A stretch of 64,000 nucleotides of DNA from Neobacillus cucumis (GCF_016107705.1 NZ_JAEHGC010000002.1:62001-126000); one strand, 5' to 3'. Numbered from the stretch's first letter, positions 1 through 8,580 are shown. Translations and numbers: made by a program. The notes: generated from the sequence alone by a model not told the origin.

Positions 1-41
1 GGAATAAAAGCCTAATTACTTAATCCTTTCCATAAATAATG

Positions 42-79
42 AAAAATACCACCTTGGCTTCTTACAAGGTGGTATTTTT
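42..79 (+). terminator. Rho-independent terminator of an upstream gene
   Basis: Perfect 15-bp inverted repeat (AAAAATACCACCTTG at 42-56, its complement at 65-79) around an 8-nt loop, ending in a T run. The A-rich left arm makes it potentially bidirectional. It closes a gene lying left of the window. Confidence 0.85.
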
Positions 80-214
80 CGTTGCTGGGTTAACAGTTTG
101 AAGTATTTTATTGATTAAGCTTACTGCATCATCAGCCTCAATTGTTGTTAATTGAATGCGGGAAAACGGTCTTACAGATTTTCAGAACGAGGAAGCCCAT
201 GCAGGAGGGATGGG

Positions 215-604
215 ATGAACGTTGAATTGGATGAAATTCTGAGTGCTTGTAAGCATATTTTATCGGTTGTTAAGGATAAATTAAAGGAGGATGTAAATCC
301 AATCCTTATTAGAATTCAATATATTATTAAAGAATTTCAAACCCATTTAGCTGCTACTGCTTCAACGATGAATAATCCCCAGCAAGAAAAATATCACTGG
401 AGTGTGGTATATAGGGCCGGAGATACTTTGGATGAAATGGCAACTCTCATAAAAAATACAACACCTGTGTTGATCAAAACAGAGGTAGATTACATTAAAC
501 AACGCTTGGTGTTCTTCACAAATCATGTAGTTCAGACCTTTGGAAATAGAGAATCCCTCTATATTATAACTCCTAAATTTCAAGAGCTTTCAGGGCTTTG
601 GTAA
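215..604 (+). CDS. Hypothetical protein, 129 aa
   Basis: I do not recognise this protein. The start at 215 is chosen because an AGGAGG-like ribosome site (about 203-209) precedes it; an in-frame ATG at 152 lacks one. The predicted product is soluble, largely helical and rich in Ile/Leu/Lys, with no signal peptide or membrane segment and no cysteine pairs beyond one N-terminal Cys. It stands alone between a terminator on its left and a repeat region on its right, so neighbours give no clue to its role. It could be a small regulatory or structural protein; this is not resolvable from sequence alone. Confidence 0.6.
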   Translation: MNVELDEILSACKHILSVVKDKLKEDVNPILIRIQYIIKEFQTHLAATASTMNNPQQEKYHWSVVYRAGDTLDEMATLIKNTTPVLIKTEVDYIKQRLVFFTNHVVQTFGNRESLYIITPKFQELSGLW

Positions 605-734
605 AGTAATTTGCAAACTGACAGCTTTATCAATATTTCCATTTTTCAAATTGTATGGCACCTCTTTTTGACCACGATCGGTTACGAATTATGGTTTTAT
701 CAGCCAATCCATGTGCACGTGGGACACCTTTTTG

Positions 735-835
735 AAATATCGACACAAATTTAAGAGATATCAACACACTTTTAAATTATATCAACACAAATCTAAATGA
801 TATCAACACATTTATATAATATATCGACAATTCCT
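735..835. repeat. Degenerate 21-bp tandem repeat, about 4.6 copies
   Basis: Within the 350-bp gap 605-954 the consensus ATATCRACACAnnTnTAAAn recurs four times with an exact 21-bp period, followed by a partial fifth unit ending in ATATCGACAATTCC. It carries no ORF. The rest of the gap holds only the terminator at 867-913. Function unknown; non-coding intergenic repeat. Confidence 0.75.
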
Positions 836-866
836 TTTCCGGCATCAGGGTATCCTTCAGAATCCA

Positions 867-913
867 AAATAAACGGCCACCTTTCACATCAAATGAAATG
901 TGGCCGTTTATTT
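867..913 (-). terminator. Terminator downstream of madM
   Basis: Fourteen-bp arms (AAATAAACGGCCAC at 867-880, complement at 900-913) flank a 19-nt loop. Read on the minus strand it lies about 40 bp after the madM stop and ends in a T-rich arm. It could also stop transcription from the left. Confidence 0.8.
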
Positions 914-954
914 AACTTTATTAACGTTAAACTCAGATCGAAGGAATGACTAAT

Positions 955-1719
955 TTATGCAAAAACTGCTTTAGTCAGTAAAAATAGAACAGAAGGAGCA
1001 AGCAGACAGCCCAAACCAGTATAGAAAGTGGCAGTAACCGCACCATACGGTACTAGTTTTGGATCTGTGGCAGCCAAACCACCAGCAACTCCACTTGTTG
1101 TTCCCATGATCCCTCCATATACCATGGCTGTCCGCGGGTTGTTCAATCCAATATATTTCGCGATAAATGGAGTGCCAATCATCGTCAGGATGGATTTGAC
1201 AAGACCTGCAGCAATACTTAAGGTAATCACGTCTGAGCTGGCACCAATTGCAGACCCTGTTACGGGTCCTACGATGTATGTAGCTGTACCTGCACCAATA
1301 GTGGTCAAACTAACGGCATCTCTGTATCCAAATGCGAGAGCGATGATTACGCCTACAACGAAAGACAGGATAACGCCAATAAAGAGGGATAAAACTCCAT
1401 TGATACCAGCCTTTTTGATTTCACTAAAGTTGGCTCCGAAGGCAGTGGCAACAATCGCAAAGTCCCTAAGCATTCCGCCCCCCATCAGTCCGATTCCTGA
1501 GAAAAGACTAATATCTGCCAGTCCTTTTTCACCGCCTGAAACTACTCCGCCGATATAGGCGAGCACAAGTCCCAGTGTGATGGCAATGGCTGAACCATGG
1601 ATGCGCCCTTTTGTTAATTTGTCAGAAATAAAATAAGATAGATACATCGTCAAACCGACAATGGCAAAAGCAACAATTAATCCATTATTTTGCAGAACAT
1701 TACCTAATGTTTCGAACAT
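955..1719 (-). CDS. madM: Malonate:sodium symporter subunit MadM
   Basis: Integral membrane protein of 254 aa, with many hydrophobic segments and Gly-rich loops (GIGLMGGGMLRD, GAGTATYIVGPVTGSAIG, GGIMGTTSGVAGG) characteristic of the MadM family. With MadL it forms the two-component Na+-coupled malonate carrier first described in Malonomonas rubra. The start at 1719 is supported by a GGAGGTGAG site; an in-frame ATG at 1749 lies inside madL and lacks a site. It overlaps the end of madL by 20 bp, implying translational coupling. It feeds the decarboxylase operon transcribed in the opposite direction. Confidence 0.93.
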   Translation of the reverse strand: MFETLGNVLQNNGLIVAFAIVGLTMYLSYFISDKLTKGRIHGSAIAITLGLVLAYIGGVVSGGEKGLADISLFSGIGLMGGGMLRDFAIVATAFGANFSEIKKAGINGVLSLFIGVILSFVVGVIIALAFGYRDAVSLTTIGAGTATYIVGPVTGSAIGASSDVITLSIAAGLVKSILTMIGTPFIAKYIGLNNPRTAMVYGGIMGTTSGVAGGLAATDPKLVPYGAVTATFYTGLGCLLAPSVLFLLTKAVFA

Positions 1720-2113
1720 GCTGCTCACCTCCGGCCATATCAGTTTCAAGTGTTGTATTTAGTGAGCCACCCCTGCTTAATAAAGGAACAATCGCCCAAC
1801 TAATCAAAACGACGGAAACTCCAGCTACAATAGCCAAGACTCCACCATCTAGGGCTGCAACGACATTTTGCTGTGCTGACATGGCAATCACAATTGGAAT
1901 ATACATACCACTCCAAAAACCAAGTCCTTCTTGTGTCTGTTTGTTTAGCTTATCTTTCTTTTTCAGATACTCCACAAGTAGAATTAGCATCAGCATGGCG
2001 AAACCGACACCGCCTACATTTGCGTCAATTCCTAGGATTTGTCCTAGGAGATCTCCAAAAAACACTCCAGATAATAAGCAAATTGATAATAATGCGACCC
2101 CAAAAATAACCAT
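1700..2113 (-). CDS. madL: Malonate:sodium symporter subunit MadL
   Basis: Small membrane subunit (137 aa) with about four hydrophobic helices and the MadL-typical segment GIDANVGGVGFAML. The start at 2113 follows an AAAGGAG site; a longer reading frame to 2155 adds a basic leader without a ribosome site and is rejected. It is the first gene of the minus-strand madLM transcript and overlaps madM. Its promoter region is shared head-to-head with the mdc regulator and carries an operator and a cre box, which suggests induction by malonate and catabolite repression. Confidence 0.92.
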   Translation of the reverse strand: MVIFGVALLSICLLSGVFFGDLLGQILGIDANVGGVGFAMLMLILLVEYLKKKDKLNKQTQEGLGFWSGMYIPIVIAMSAQQNVVAALDGGVLAIVAGVSVVLISWAIVPLLSRGGSLNTTLETDMAGGEQHVRNIR

Positions 2114-2217
2114 GCAATTTCTCCTTTTCAATTTTTTCTTAAAATAAAAGGACAAGGTTGAAAATTGAATAGAAAATCAATTAATGTGTCTGAACTGGGA
2201 AGGATACGGAAATGAAG

Positions 2218-2231
2218 GGTAAGCGCTTGCA
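2218..2231. promoter_or_regulatory. cre box (CcpA site) in the madLM leader
   Basis: GGTAAGCGCTTGCA matches the Bacillus cre consensus TGWAAGCGYTTNCA at 13 of 14 positions. It lies about 30 bp downstream of the predicted madLM start of transcription, a roadblock position. Confidence 0.65.
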
Positions 2232-2243
2232 AAATAAGAATCA

Positions 2244-2255
2244 ACAGTCGACTGT
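2244..2255. promoter_or_regulatory. Operator 1, probably for the mdc GntR regulator
   Basis: Perfect 12-bp palindrome ACAGTCGACTGT located just downstream of the madLM -10 box. The core ACAGTCGAC recurs at 2360-2368 by the divergent promoter. Binding by the adjacent GntR protein is inferred. Confidence 0.6.
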
Positions 2256-2267
2256 ATTCTAAAACAA

Positions 2268-2297
2268 ATAATAAAACGGGAGAAAAGGAAAAGTCAA
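2268..2297 (-). promoter_or_regulatory. Sigma-A promoter of madLM
   Basis: On the minus strand TTGACT (2297-2292) and TATTAT (2273-2268) are separated by 18 bp. Operator 1 begins about 13 bp downstream of the -10 box. Confidence 0.6.
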
Positions 2298-2323
2298 TTA
2301 CTTTTTTAAATTTTCTAAAAATA

Positions 2324-2352
2324 TTGAAATTTAAAAATGGAAGCGCTATAAT
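2324..2352 (+). promoter_or_regulatory. Sigma-A promoter of the mdc operon
   Basis: TTGAAA (2324-2329), 17-bp spacer, consensus TATAAT (2347-2352). A second operator starts five bases after the -10 box. Confidence 0.75.
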
Positions 2353-2356
2353 AAAA

Positions 2357-2368
2357 TCGACAGTCGAC
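2357..2368. promoter_or_regulatory. Operator 2 at the mdc transcription start
   Basis: TCGACAGTCGAC repeats the ACAGTCGAC core of operator 1 and covers the predicted +1 of the mdc promoter, suggesting autoregulation by the GntR protein. Only one half of the palindrome is perfect. Confidence 0.55.
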
Positions 2369-2398
2369 CAAATTAAATTTACAGAAGGAGACCTTGTC

Positions 2399-3046
2399 AT
2401 GAAAACGAATAAATTCACTCAAAATGCATTATCCAATCATATCGCTGAACATATTACGGAACAGATTTTAAAGGGAGAATTAATTCCTGGGGAGAAACTG
2501 ATCGAACATATTTATGCTGAAGAGTATGGAACGAGCCGTGCTCCCGTCAGAGAGGCAATCTACTTACTTTCCATAGAAGGTCTTGTGGAAAGAATCCCAA
2601 GAAAGGGTGCCGTCGTAAAGGAGTATACAGAGAATGAAATATACGACCTTCTTGAAATAAGGAATATGCTTGAAATGATGGCAATTGATCGTATCCAAAG
2701 AAATGGGGCCAGTTCAGCTGATTTGTTAAAAATGAATGATATTTTAGCAGATATGAAGGGTGTTACGGATGTTCATCAATACACACAATTAAATCACTCC
2801 TTCCATATGACACTTGTAGAGATGAGTAAGAGTGAGACGATTAAAACTATGTATTCACGTCTTGGATGGCCGCTTTTAAGGATACAGAGTATTTCTTTTA
2901 CAAACGATGGTAGCATTGAAAAGTCAGTAAGAGAGCACGAAATGTTAATCAGTTTTTTAAGAGAAGGAAAAATTACGGATGCTGCCAATCTTCTGAAACG
3001 GCATAATGAGGATGTAATCTCCAATATGAAGAAAAAGCTAGGTTAA
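2399..3046 (+). CDS. GntR (FadR-type) regulator of malonate genes
   Basis: A 215-aa protein with an N-terminal winged helix (motif EEYGTSRAPVREAIYLLSIEGLVERIPRKG) followed by an all-helical FCD-type effector domain. The start at 2399 follows AGAAGGAG. It heads the mdc operon (mdcH begins 36 bp after its stop) and is divergent from madL. This position and family match the malonate regulators MdcY/MatR of other bacteria, so it likely represses both transcripts until malonate (or malonyl-CoA) is present. The ligand is inferred; the repressor role is supported by operators overlapping both promoters. Confidence 0.85.
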   Translation: MKTNKFTQNALSNHIAEHITEQILKGELIPGEKLIEHIYAEEYGTSRAPVREAIYLLSIEGLVERIPRKGAVVKEYTENEIYDLLEIRNMLEMMAIDRIQRNGASSADLLKMNDILADMKGVTDVHQYTQLNHSFHMTLVEMSKSETIKTMYSRLGWPLLRIQSISFTNDGSIEKSVREHEMLISFLREGKITDAANLLKRHNEDVISNMKKKLG

Positions 3047-3082
3047 AAGAATCAGTGATTTAACTATAAAGGTGGTGAAAGT

Positions 3083-4018
3083 ATGAGATTGTCATTTTTA
3101 TTTCCCGGTCAAGGTTCGCAAAAGCCCGATATGCTGGATGAACTCCCTCGGCATCCAGCAGTTGAAGCGGCCTTGGTAGAGGCCAGTGAGATCCTTGGCG
3201 AAAGTATTTACAATTTTGCCTCGAAGGAAGCTTTAGAATCGACTGTTTCTGTTCAAATCTGTCTGCTTGTTTCCTCTGTTGCCGTATTAAAAGCCTTTGA
3301 GTCGGAAGGAGTGTATCCAGATTTTGCGGCAGGTCATTCCGCGGGGGCTTTTAGTGCAGCTGTTGCATGTAAATCATTAGAATTTGCGGATGCATTAAGG
3401 TTAATTAAGCTGAGAGGGCAGCTGATGGAGAAGGCCTATCCTGAGGGATATGGAATGGGCGTCATTACAGGGTTTGATCAAATGAAAGTGAAAGAAATGG
3501 TTGAAATTTATTTTACAGAAAAGAATCCAATTTACACGGCAAATATTAATGCACCTGATCAAATCGCAATTTCAGGTTCAATTCTAGCTATCAACAAGGT
3601 TATCCACCACGCCAGGGATAGAGGGGCAAGAACTGCAGAACTTTTAAACGTCTCCATTCCTTCCCATTGCTCTTTAATGAACCCTGTCTCCCATGTATTA
3701 TATGAGGAACTGTTAAAAGTTGAGTTTCGTCAACCCGTACTTCCATATGCATGTAACCGAACAGCGAGACTTTTAAGAACTTCTCATCAGGTTAGAGAGG
3801 ACCTTGCCTTTAACGTCTCCCATCCAGTCATGTGGCATAATATTTCTTCCATCCTTTGTGAAAATGGTTCAAGACTTTTTATTGAAATGCCTCCAGGAAA
3901 TGTCTTAGCAGGTTTATCTAAAAAAGCGTTGCCGGGTGCCCGGTCTCTTTCCTTAGAGGAGAATGGATTTGGAAATTGTTTGTTTCTGGGTAAAAGGTTC
4001 TGTAATCAAAATAAGTAA
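3083..4018 (+). CDS. mdcH: Malonate decarboxylase epsilon subunit (malonyl-CoA:ACP transacylase)
   Basis: FabD-like acyltransferase of 311 aa. It has the N-terminal GQGSQ motif and the nucleophile elbow GHSAGAF, and a late SHPVMWH histidine region. MdcH loads the first malonyl group onto the decarboxylase acyl carrier protein, converting acetyl- to malonyl-ACP to start the cycle. Its ribosome site is AAGGTGG. Gene order H before A differs from the mdcABCDEGH order of Klebsiella. The C-terminal 15 residues run past the usual end of the fold and look unstructured. Confidence 0.9.
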   Translation: MRLSFLFPGQGSQKPDMLDELPRHPAVEAALVEASEILGESIYNFASKEALESTVSVQICLLVSSVAVLKAFESEGVYPDFAAGHSAGAFSAAVACKSLEFADALRLIKLRGQLMEKAYPEGYGMGVITGFDQMKVKEMVEIYFTEKNPIYTANINAPDQIAISGSILAINKVIHHARDRGARTAELLNVSIPSHCSLMNPVSHVLYEELLKVEFRQPVLPYACNRTARLLRTSHQVREDLAFNVSHPVMWHNISSILCENGSRLFIEMPPGNVLAGLSKKALPGARSLSLEENGFGNCLFLGKRFCNQNK

Positions 4019-4052
4019 GGTGAAAATCAAAATTGGAAAGGGGAAAGCAGGA

Positions 4053-5699
4053 ATGCAGGCAATTAAAAAACGATCTTGGAAAACTCGATTGGAAGCAAAG
4101 GAAAAAAGACTGGAGAAGATGAAAGCCATCACCTCAGGTAGGATTATTCCTACAAGTAAAATTGTTGAGGCGCTTGAAACCTTAATCCTGCCTGGTGACC
4201 GCGTAGTTTTGGAGGGCAATAACCAAAAGCAGGCATCCTTCCTATCTAAAGCCCTTGCTCAAGTAGACCCCAAGAAATTGTTTGATCTGCACATGATTAT
4301 TTCAAGTATTTCCCGGCCGGAGCATCTAGAAATATTTGAATCCGGTATCGCAAAAAAAGTGGATTTTTCTTATGCTGGACCTCAAAGCCTTCGAATGGCA
4401 CAAATGTTGGAAGACGGAAAGCTTACGATGGGCGAGATTCATACATATGTCGAGCTATATGGAAGGCTGTTTATTGACTTGACCCCGTCAGTGGCACTAG
4501 TGGCAGCTGACAAAGCAGATGCAGCCGGTAATTTATACACAGGACCAAACACGGAGGAGACTCCGACATTAGTTGAGGCTGCGGCTTTTCGTGATGGAAT
4601 TGTGATCGCCCAAGTGAATGAACTAGTGGATGAACTTCCACGGGTGGATATACCCGGGTCATGGATTGATTTTGTCGTAGTCGCTGATAAGCCTTACCAG
4701 TTGGAGCCTCTTTTTACCCGGGACCCTCGTCATATTACAGATATTCAGGTTCTGCAAGCGATGATGATTCTCCGTGGCATCTATGAAAAGCATCAGGTGC
4801 AGTCATTAAATCATGGAGTAGGCTATAATACGGCAGCTGTTGAATTGCTGCTGCCTACTTATGGAGAAAAGCTTGGGCTTAAAGGGAAAATTTGCAAACA
4901 TTGGGCTTTGAATCCGCATCCGACCTTAATCCCTGCGATTGAAAGCGGCTGGGTGGAAAGTGTTCATTGCTTCGGCGGCGAAGTTGGAATGGAAAAATAT
5001 GTGGCCTCAAGACGGGATGTTTTTTTTACAGGCCGGGACGGCAGCTTGCGTTCAAACCGGACTTTATGCCAGCTGGCAGGACAATATGCTGTCGATCTGT
5101 TTATTGGTTCCAGTCTGCAAATTGATGCAGCTGGAAATTCCTCGACCGTTACCCGTGGAAGGCTTGCAGGCTTCGGCGGGGCGCCAAATATGGGGCATGA
5201 TCCCGGGGGAAGAAGACATTCTTCCGATGCTTGGCTGGATATGAAGATAAGTGATGATCCGCTTGCACGTGGCAAAAAGCTGGTGGTACAGGTGGTGGAA
5301 ACATTCCAAAATGGTAATAAACCTGTTTTTGTTGAATCCTTGGATGCTCTCGATGTGAAAAACGATGCTGGGCTCGCAACAGCACCTGTCATGATTTACG
5401 GTGAAGACGTCACCCATATTGTCACAGAAGAAGGGATTGCCTATTTATATAAGGCGAACAGCATGGAAGAACGCAGGCAAGCGATTGCAGCGATTGCAGG
5501 AGTTACCCCGATTGGGCTTGAAGCAGATGTCCGAAAAACAGATAAATTAAGAAGAGAAGGACTAATTGCCCTCCCTGAAGACCTTGGCATTAGAAGAACC
5601 GATGCAAAGCGCTCGCTGCTGGCAGCTAAAAATGTAGAAGAGCTGGTAGAATGGTCAGATGGATTATATGAACCTCCTGCTAAATTCCGAAGTTGGTAA
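4053..5699 (+). CDS. mdcA: Malonate decarboxylase alpha subunit (acetyl-S-ACP:malonate ACP transferase)
   Basis: CoA-transferase-family protein of 548 aa, the normal MdcA length. It exchanges acetyl for malonyl on the MdcC thiol. Family features include ALNPHPTLIPAIE, FGGEVGMEKYVASRRDVFF and GAPNMGHDPGGRRHSS. The start at 4053 follows AAAGCAGG and gives a family-length protein; an upstream in-frame ATG at 3963 lies within mdcH and adds a spurious basic leader. It is separated from mdcH by 34 bp, with the next gene 16 bp away. Confidence 0.95.
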   Translation: MQAIKKRSWKTRLEAKEKRLEKMKAITSGRIIPTSKIVEALETLILPGDRVVLEGNNQKQASFLSKALAQVDPKKLFDLHMIISSISRPEHLEIFESGIAKKVDFSYAGPQSLRMAQMLEDGKLTMGEIHTYVELYGRLFIDLTPSVALVAADKADAAGNLYTGPNTEETPTLVEAAAFRDGIVIAQVNELVDELPRVDIPGSWIDFVVVADKPYQLEPLFTRDPRHITDIQVLQAMMILRGIYEKHQVQSLNHGVGYNTAAVELLLPTYGEKLGLKGKICKHWALNPHPTLIPAIESGWVESVHCFGGEVGMEKYVASRRDVFFTGRDGSLRSNRTLCQLAGQYAVDLFIGSSLQIDAAGNSSTVTRGRLAGFGGAPNMGHDPGGRRHSSDAWLDMKISDDPLARGKKLVVQVVETFQNGNKPVFVESLDALDVKNDAGLATAPVMIYGEDVTHIVTEEGIAYLYKANSMEERRQAIAAIAGVTPIGLEADVRKTDKLRREGLIALPEDLGIRRTDAKRSLLAAKNVEELVEWSDGLYEPPAKFRSW

Positions 5700-5715
5700 C
5701 TAGGTGTCTATAACA

Positions 5716-6585
5716 ATGAAAACAATACAAACTTACACTAAGAATCTAGCGATTATGGCAGTACAAGCACTGATGGAGGAAGCAGAACTTACGCCAAAGC
5801 CGGGGCTCGTTGATCGAAATAACTCAGGTTCCCACCACGACATGACAATTGAATTAATGGTGAAATCAGCTAGGTCCTTAGAGCCGGCCTTTAGTGAGAT
5901 TGCTCAAGTAAGTTGGGGAAGAACCCCTTCCCAGGAATTAAGGGAAGAAATCGCTGCTATCGGGCGCCAAGGGGAAATCGATATGTTTCACGCTACGGGA
6001 GGTATAAATACACACAAAGGGGCGATATGGGCATTAGGCCTGCTTGTTTCAAGTGCATCGTTGAACCCGGGAGAGTGCTCAATGGAACAGATTACTTTAA
6101 AGGCAGGGAAGCTAGCCCTCTTCCCGGACAGAAATCGGCCAAAACAAATGACAAATGGAACAAGAGTAATAGAAAAATATGGTGTGAAGGGAGCTCTTGG
6201 TGAAGCACAGCAAGGGTTCCCGCATATTAGAAATCTATCGTTGCCAATTCTTTATGATGCCCGAAGAAAAGGTATTAAAGAAGACCTGTGCAGGCTCAAT
6301 GTATTAATTGCTCTAATGGCAAATCTTGATGACACTTGCATTTTACATCGGGGAGGGGAACAGGCATTGTCAAGAACAAAAAAACTTTCTGCTGCAATCC
6401 TTTTATCAGGTGGAGTTTGGACAAAGTCAGGGTGGAAATTTTTTCAAGAGCTTGATCAATTTCTGGTTGAGTGCAATGCTTCCCCGGGCGGAAGTGCCGA
6501 TTTGCTTGCGGCTACATTATTCCTAGATGATCTTTATCGGAATAATACGAGTTTATTTACAGCTCAAACCATTCTTGCTCATTAA
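5716..6585 (+). CDS. mdcB: Triphosphoribosyl-dephospho-CoA synthase
   Basis: CitG/MdcB-family protein of 289 aa, which makes the precursor of the 2'-(5''-phosphoribosyl)-3'-dephospho-CoA prosthetic group from dephospho-CoA and ATP. Recognisable motifs are EAELTPKPGLVDRNNSGSHHDM near the N-terminus, FHATGGINTHKGAIWALG in the middle, and LMANLDDTCILHRGG. ATG at 5716 with an AGGTG site nine bases upstream is preferred; a GTG at 5704 is the alternative and would add four residues. Confidence 0.93.
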   Translation: MKTIQTYTKNLAIMAVQALMEEAELTPKPGLVDRNNSGSHHDMTIELMVKSARSLEPAFSEIAQVSWGRTPSQELREEIAAIGRQGEIDMFHATGGINTHKGAIWALGLLVSSASLNPGECSMEQITLKAGKLALFPDRNRPKQMTNGTRVIEKYGVKGALGEAQQGFPHIRNLSLPILYDARRKGIKEDLCRLNVLIALMANLDDTCILHRGGEQALSRTKKLSAAILLSGGVWTKSGWKFFQELDQFLVECNASPGGSADLLAATLFLDDLYRNNTSLFTAQTILAH

Positions 6586-6602
6586 AAAGGGAGGGTACCC
6601 AT

Positions 6603-6902
6603 TTGGAAAAATTAATGTTTTGTTTTCCCGCGTCAAAAAATTTGGAATCATTCTCACATGTAGGTGTAGTTGGATCAGGGGATTTGGAAATTTTAATGGA
6701 ACCTTCCGATGGAGGTTACGCAGAAATTCTTGTTCGTACAGGAACTACGGGTTTTAGGGAAACATGGAGAGCTGTCTTGGAGAGGTTTTTTACGCAGCAT
6801 GATGTTTCTGCAACGATTAAAATCAATGATTTCGGTGCAACCCCAGGCGTTGTTAGTTTAAGACTGTCACAGGCATTGGAGGTGGCGAGTTATGCAAAAT
6901 AA
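6603..6902 (+). CDS. mdcC: Malonate decarboxylase acyl carrier protein (delta subunit)
   Basis: A 99-aa carrier protein starting with TTG after a GGGAGGG site. The motif GVVGSGDLEIL places a serine at residue 25, the position where Klebsiella MdcC carries the phosphodiester-linked phosphoribosyl-dephospho-CoA arm. The C-terminal half (TTGFRETW, INDFGATPGVVSLRL) is conserved in MdcC/MadE proteins. Its last 11 bp overlap the start of the next gene, indicating coupled translation of the carrier and the decarboxylase. Confidence 0.93.
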   Translation: MEKLMFCFPASKNLESFSHVGVVGSGDLEILMEPSDGGYAEILVRTGTTGFRETWRAVLERFFTQHDVSATIKINDFGATPGVVSLRLSQALEVASYAK

Positions 6903-8580
6903 GCTAAAAAATAGTTTTGTAGAATGCGGCGGACGTGAGCGGGCACGTGCTTTGCTAGGTGAAACTAGCTTCAGGGAAATACTGGGTCCATTTTCAGGTA
7001 TTGAGTCACCCCATCTGGAACCTCAGGGGATTGTGCCACAAAGTGATGATGGGGTAGTGATCGCCAGGGGAGAACTTCGCGGCTTTTCGTTATTAGTTAT
7101 TTCAATAGAAGGAAATTTTCAAGGAGGAGGAATTGGAGAGGTTTCTGGCGCGAAAATTGCCGGTTCATTAGAACGTGCTTTGGAGGATAATAAGGCGGGC
7201 AGAGCCGTGTACCCTGTAATGGTTTTTGATACGGGGGGAGTGCGGCTGCAGGAAGCAAACTACGGTCTTTTATCGATTGCAGAAATTGGGGCAGCCATCG
7301 TCGAGCTCAGAGAGTACGTACCAGTTATAGGAATTATCCCTGGGAAGATCGGGGCATTCGGCGGGATGTCCATTACTGCTGGATTATGCAGTACGATTAT
7401 CATGACCCGTGAAGGAAGGCTCGGTCTAAATGGTCCAGAGGTAATTGAGCAAGAAGCAGGAGTTGAGGAATTTGATTCGATGGACCGCCAATTAATTTGG
7501 AGTACCATTGGCGGAATTCAAAGAGAAGCTTCTGGATTTGCTGATCTAGTTGTCGATGATGATATTGAAGCCTTTCAGCGGGCAATTCTTTCTGCTATGG
7601 CCAAAGGGACTCAAATGATGCCCAGAAGTGCACAGGTTGAAAGATATCTATCTTTTTTACAATCTGTTGATCCGGCAAATCCAATTAACCCGGAAGAAGC
7701 ACGATTTCTATGGAAGCAATCCGAGTATGGTAAACCTTCTGAAATCAGCTATGGGAAAACCATACAGGAAAATGGAAATTTAAGCAGGGGACATAAATGG
7801 TTTAATCTTTTAACAATGGGCACTTCAACTATCGGTAAAATTGATTCTGTTCTTTGCGCTGATTCCTATATTGGGGGCGCGCATGCACGTTTTCTAGCAG
7901 TAGTCCCGGATCCATTCAGCCGTTTCCCGAGGGCGCGTAAGGGGGAAGTTGGACTTGAACAGGGATGGATGATAGCCAAACATATTCGTGATGCAATCGA
8001 GGAAGACCGCGGCCGGGAGAAGAGGGCAATTGTGGCAATTGTTGATGTACCAAGCCAGGCATATGGGTATCGGGAAGAATTGCTCGGAATCCATCAATCA
8101 TGTGCTGCAGCGGTTGATGCTTATGCTTCTGCAAGGTTAGCGGGCCATCCGGTCATTGCCTTCATACCGGGAAAAGCGATTTCGGGAGCTTTTCTTTCCC
8201 ACGGCATGCAAGCCAACCGATTGGTTGCTTTAGATGATAAAGGTGTAAATGTGCATGTCATGTCTAAACAATCAGCAGCTAGAATTACGCAGCGGACGAT
8301 CGAAGAATTAGAGGATGCAACAAAAAAGGTACCGGCAATGGCATATGACATTTGTTCCTTCGAAAAACTAGGTGCCTTGTTTGCCCTTATGGATGGGATT
8401 AATGTGGATTCCCCAACAGATTCTGACCTTACTTCTGTCAAAGGAAAATTAGTTGAGGCCATTGAAGATATCAAAAAAAATCCAAGAAATCTAAGCAACA
8501 GACTTACCTCTTCGTTTGCTAAACATGGCGGTCGGTCAGCTTCCATACTTGTACGAAAAAAGTTGGCAGAGCAATGGTGA
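6892..8580 (+). CDS. mdcDE: Fused malonate decarboxylase beta-gamma subunit
   Basis: A 562-aa ORF carrying two subunits that are separate in Klebsiella, Acinetobacter and Pseudomonas. Residues 1 to about 265 are MdcD-like (GGRERARALLG, FDTGGVRLQEANYGLL, GKIGAFGGMSITAGLCST, LGLNGPEVIEQEAG), the malonyl-S-ACP decarboxylase crotonase-type fold. Residues about 300-562 are MdcE-like (SYIGGAHARFLAVVPDP, VDVPSQAYGYREELLG, FIPGKAISGAFLSHGMQANR), the co-decarboxylase. The linker (about 265-300) has no internal ribosome site or stop. ATG at 6892 follows GGAGGTGG. It overlaps mdcC by 11 bp and mdcG by 7 bp. Confidence 0.93.
   Translation: MQNKLKNSFVECGGRERARALLGETSFREILGPFSGIESPHLEPQGIVPQSDDGVVIARGELRGFSLLVISIEGNFQGGGIGEVSGAKIAGSLERALEDNKAGRAVYPVMVFDTGGVRLQEANYGLLSIAEIGAAIVELREYVPVIGIIPGKIGAFGGMSITAGLCSTIIMTREGRLGLNGPEVIEQEAGVEEFDSMDRQLIWSTIGGIQREASGFADLVVDDDIEAFQRAILSAMAKGTQMMPRSAQVERYLSFLQSVDPANPINPEEARFLWKQSEYGKPSEISYGKTIQENGNLSRGHKWFNLLTMGTSTIGKIDSVLCADSYIGGAHARFLAVVPDPFSRFPRARKGEVGLEQGWMIAKHIRDAIEEDRGREKRAIVAIVDVPSQAYGYREELLGIHQSCAAAVDAYASARLAGHPVIAFIPGKAISGAFLSHGMQANRLVALDDKGVNVHVMSKQSAARITQRTIEELEDATKKVPAMAYDICSFEKLGALFALMDGINVDSPTDSDLTSVKGKLVEAIEDIKKNPRNLSNRLTSSFAKHGGRSASILVRKKLAEQW

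Noticed and set aside
1028..1558. 176-aa plus-strand frame opposite madM
   Set aside because: Proline/alanine-rich shadow of a membrane protein gene on the other strand, without a ribosome site.
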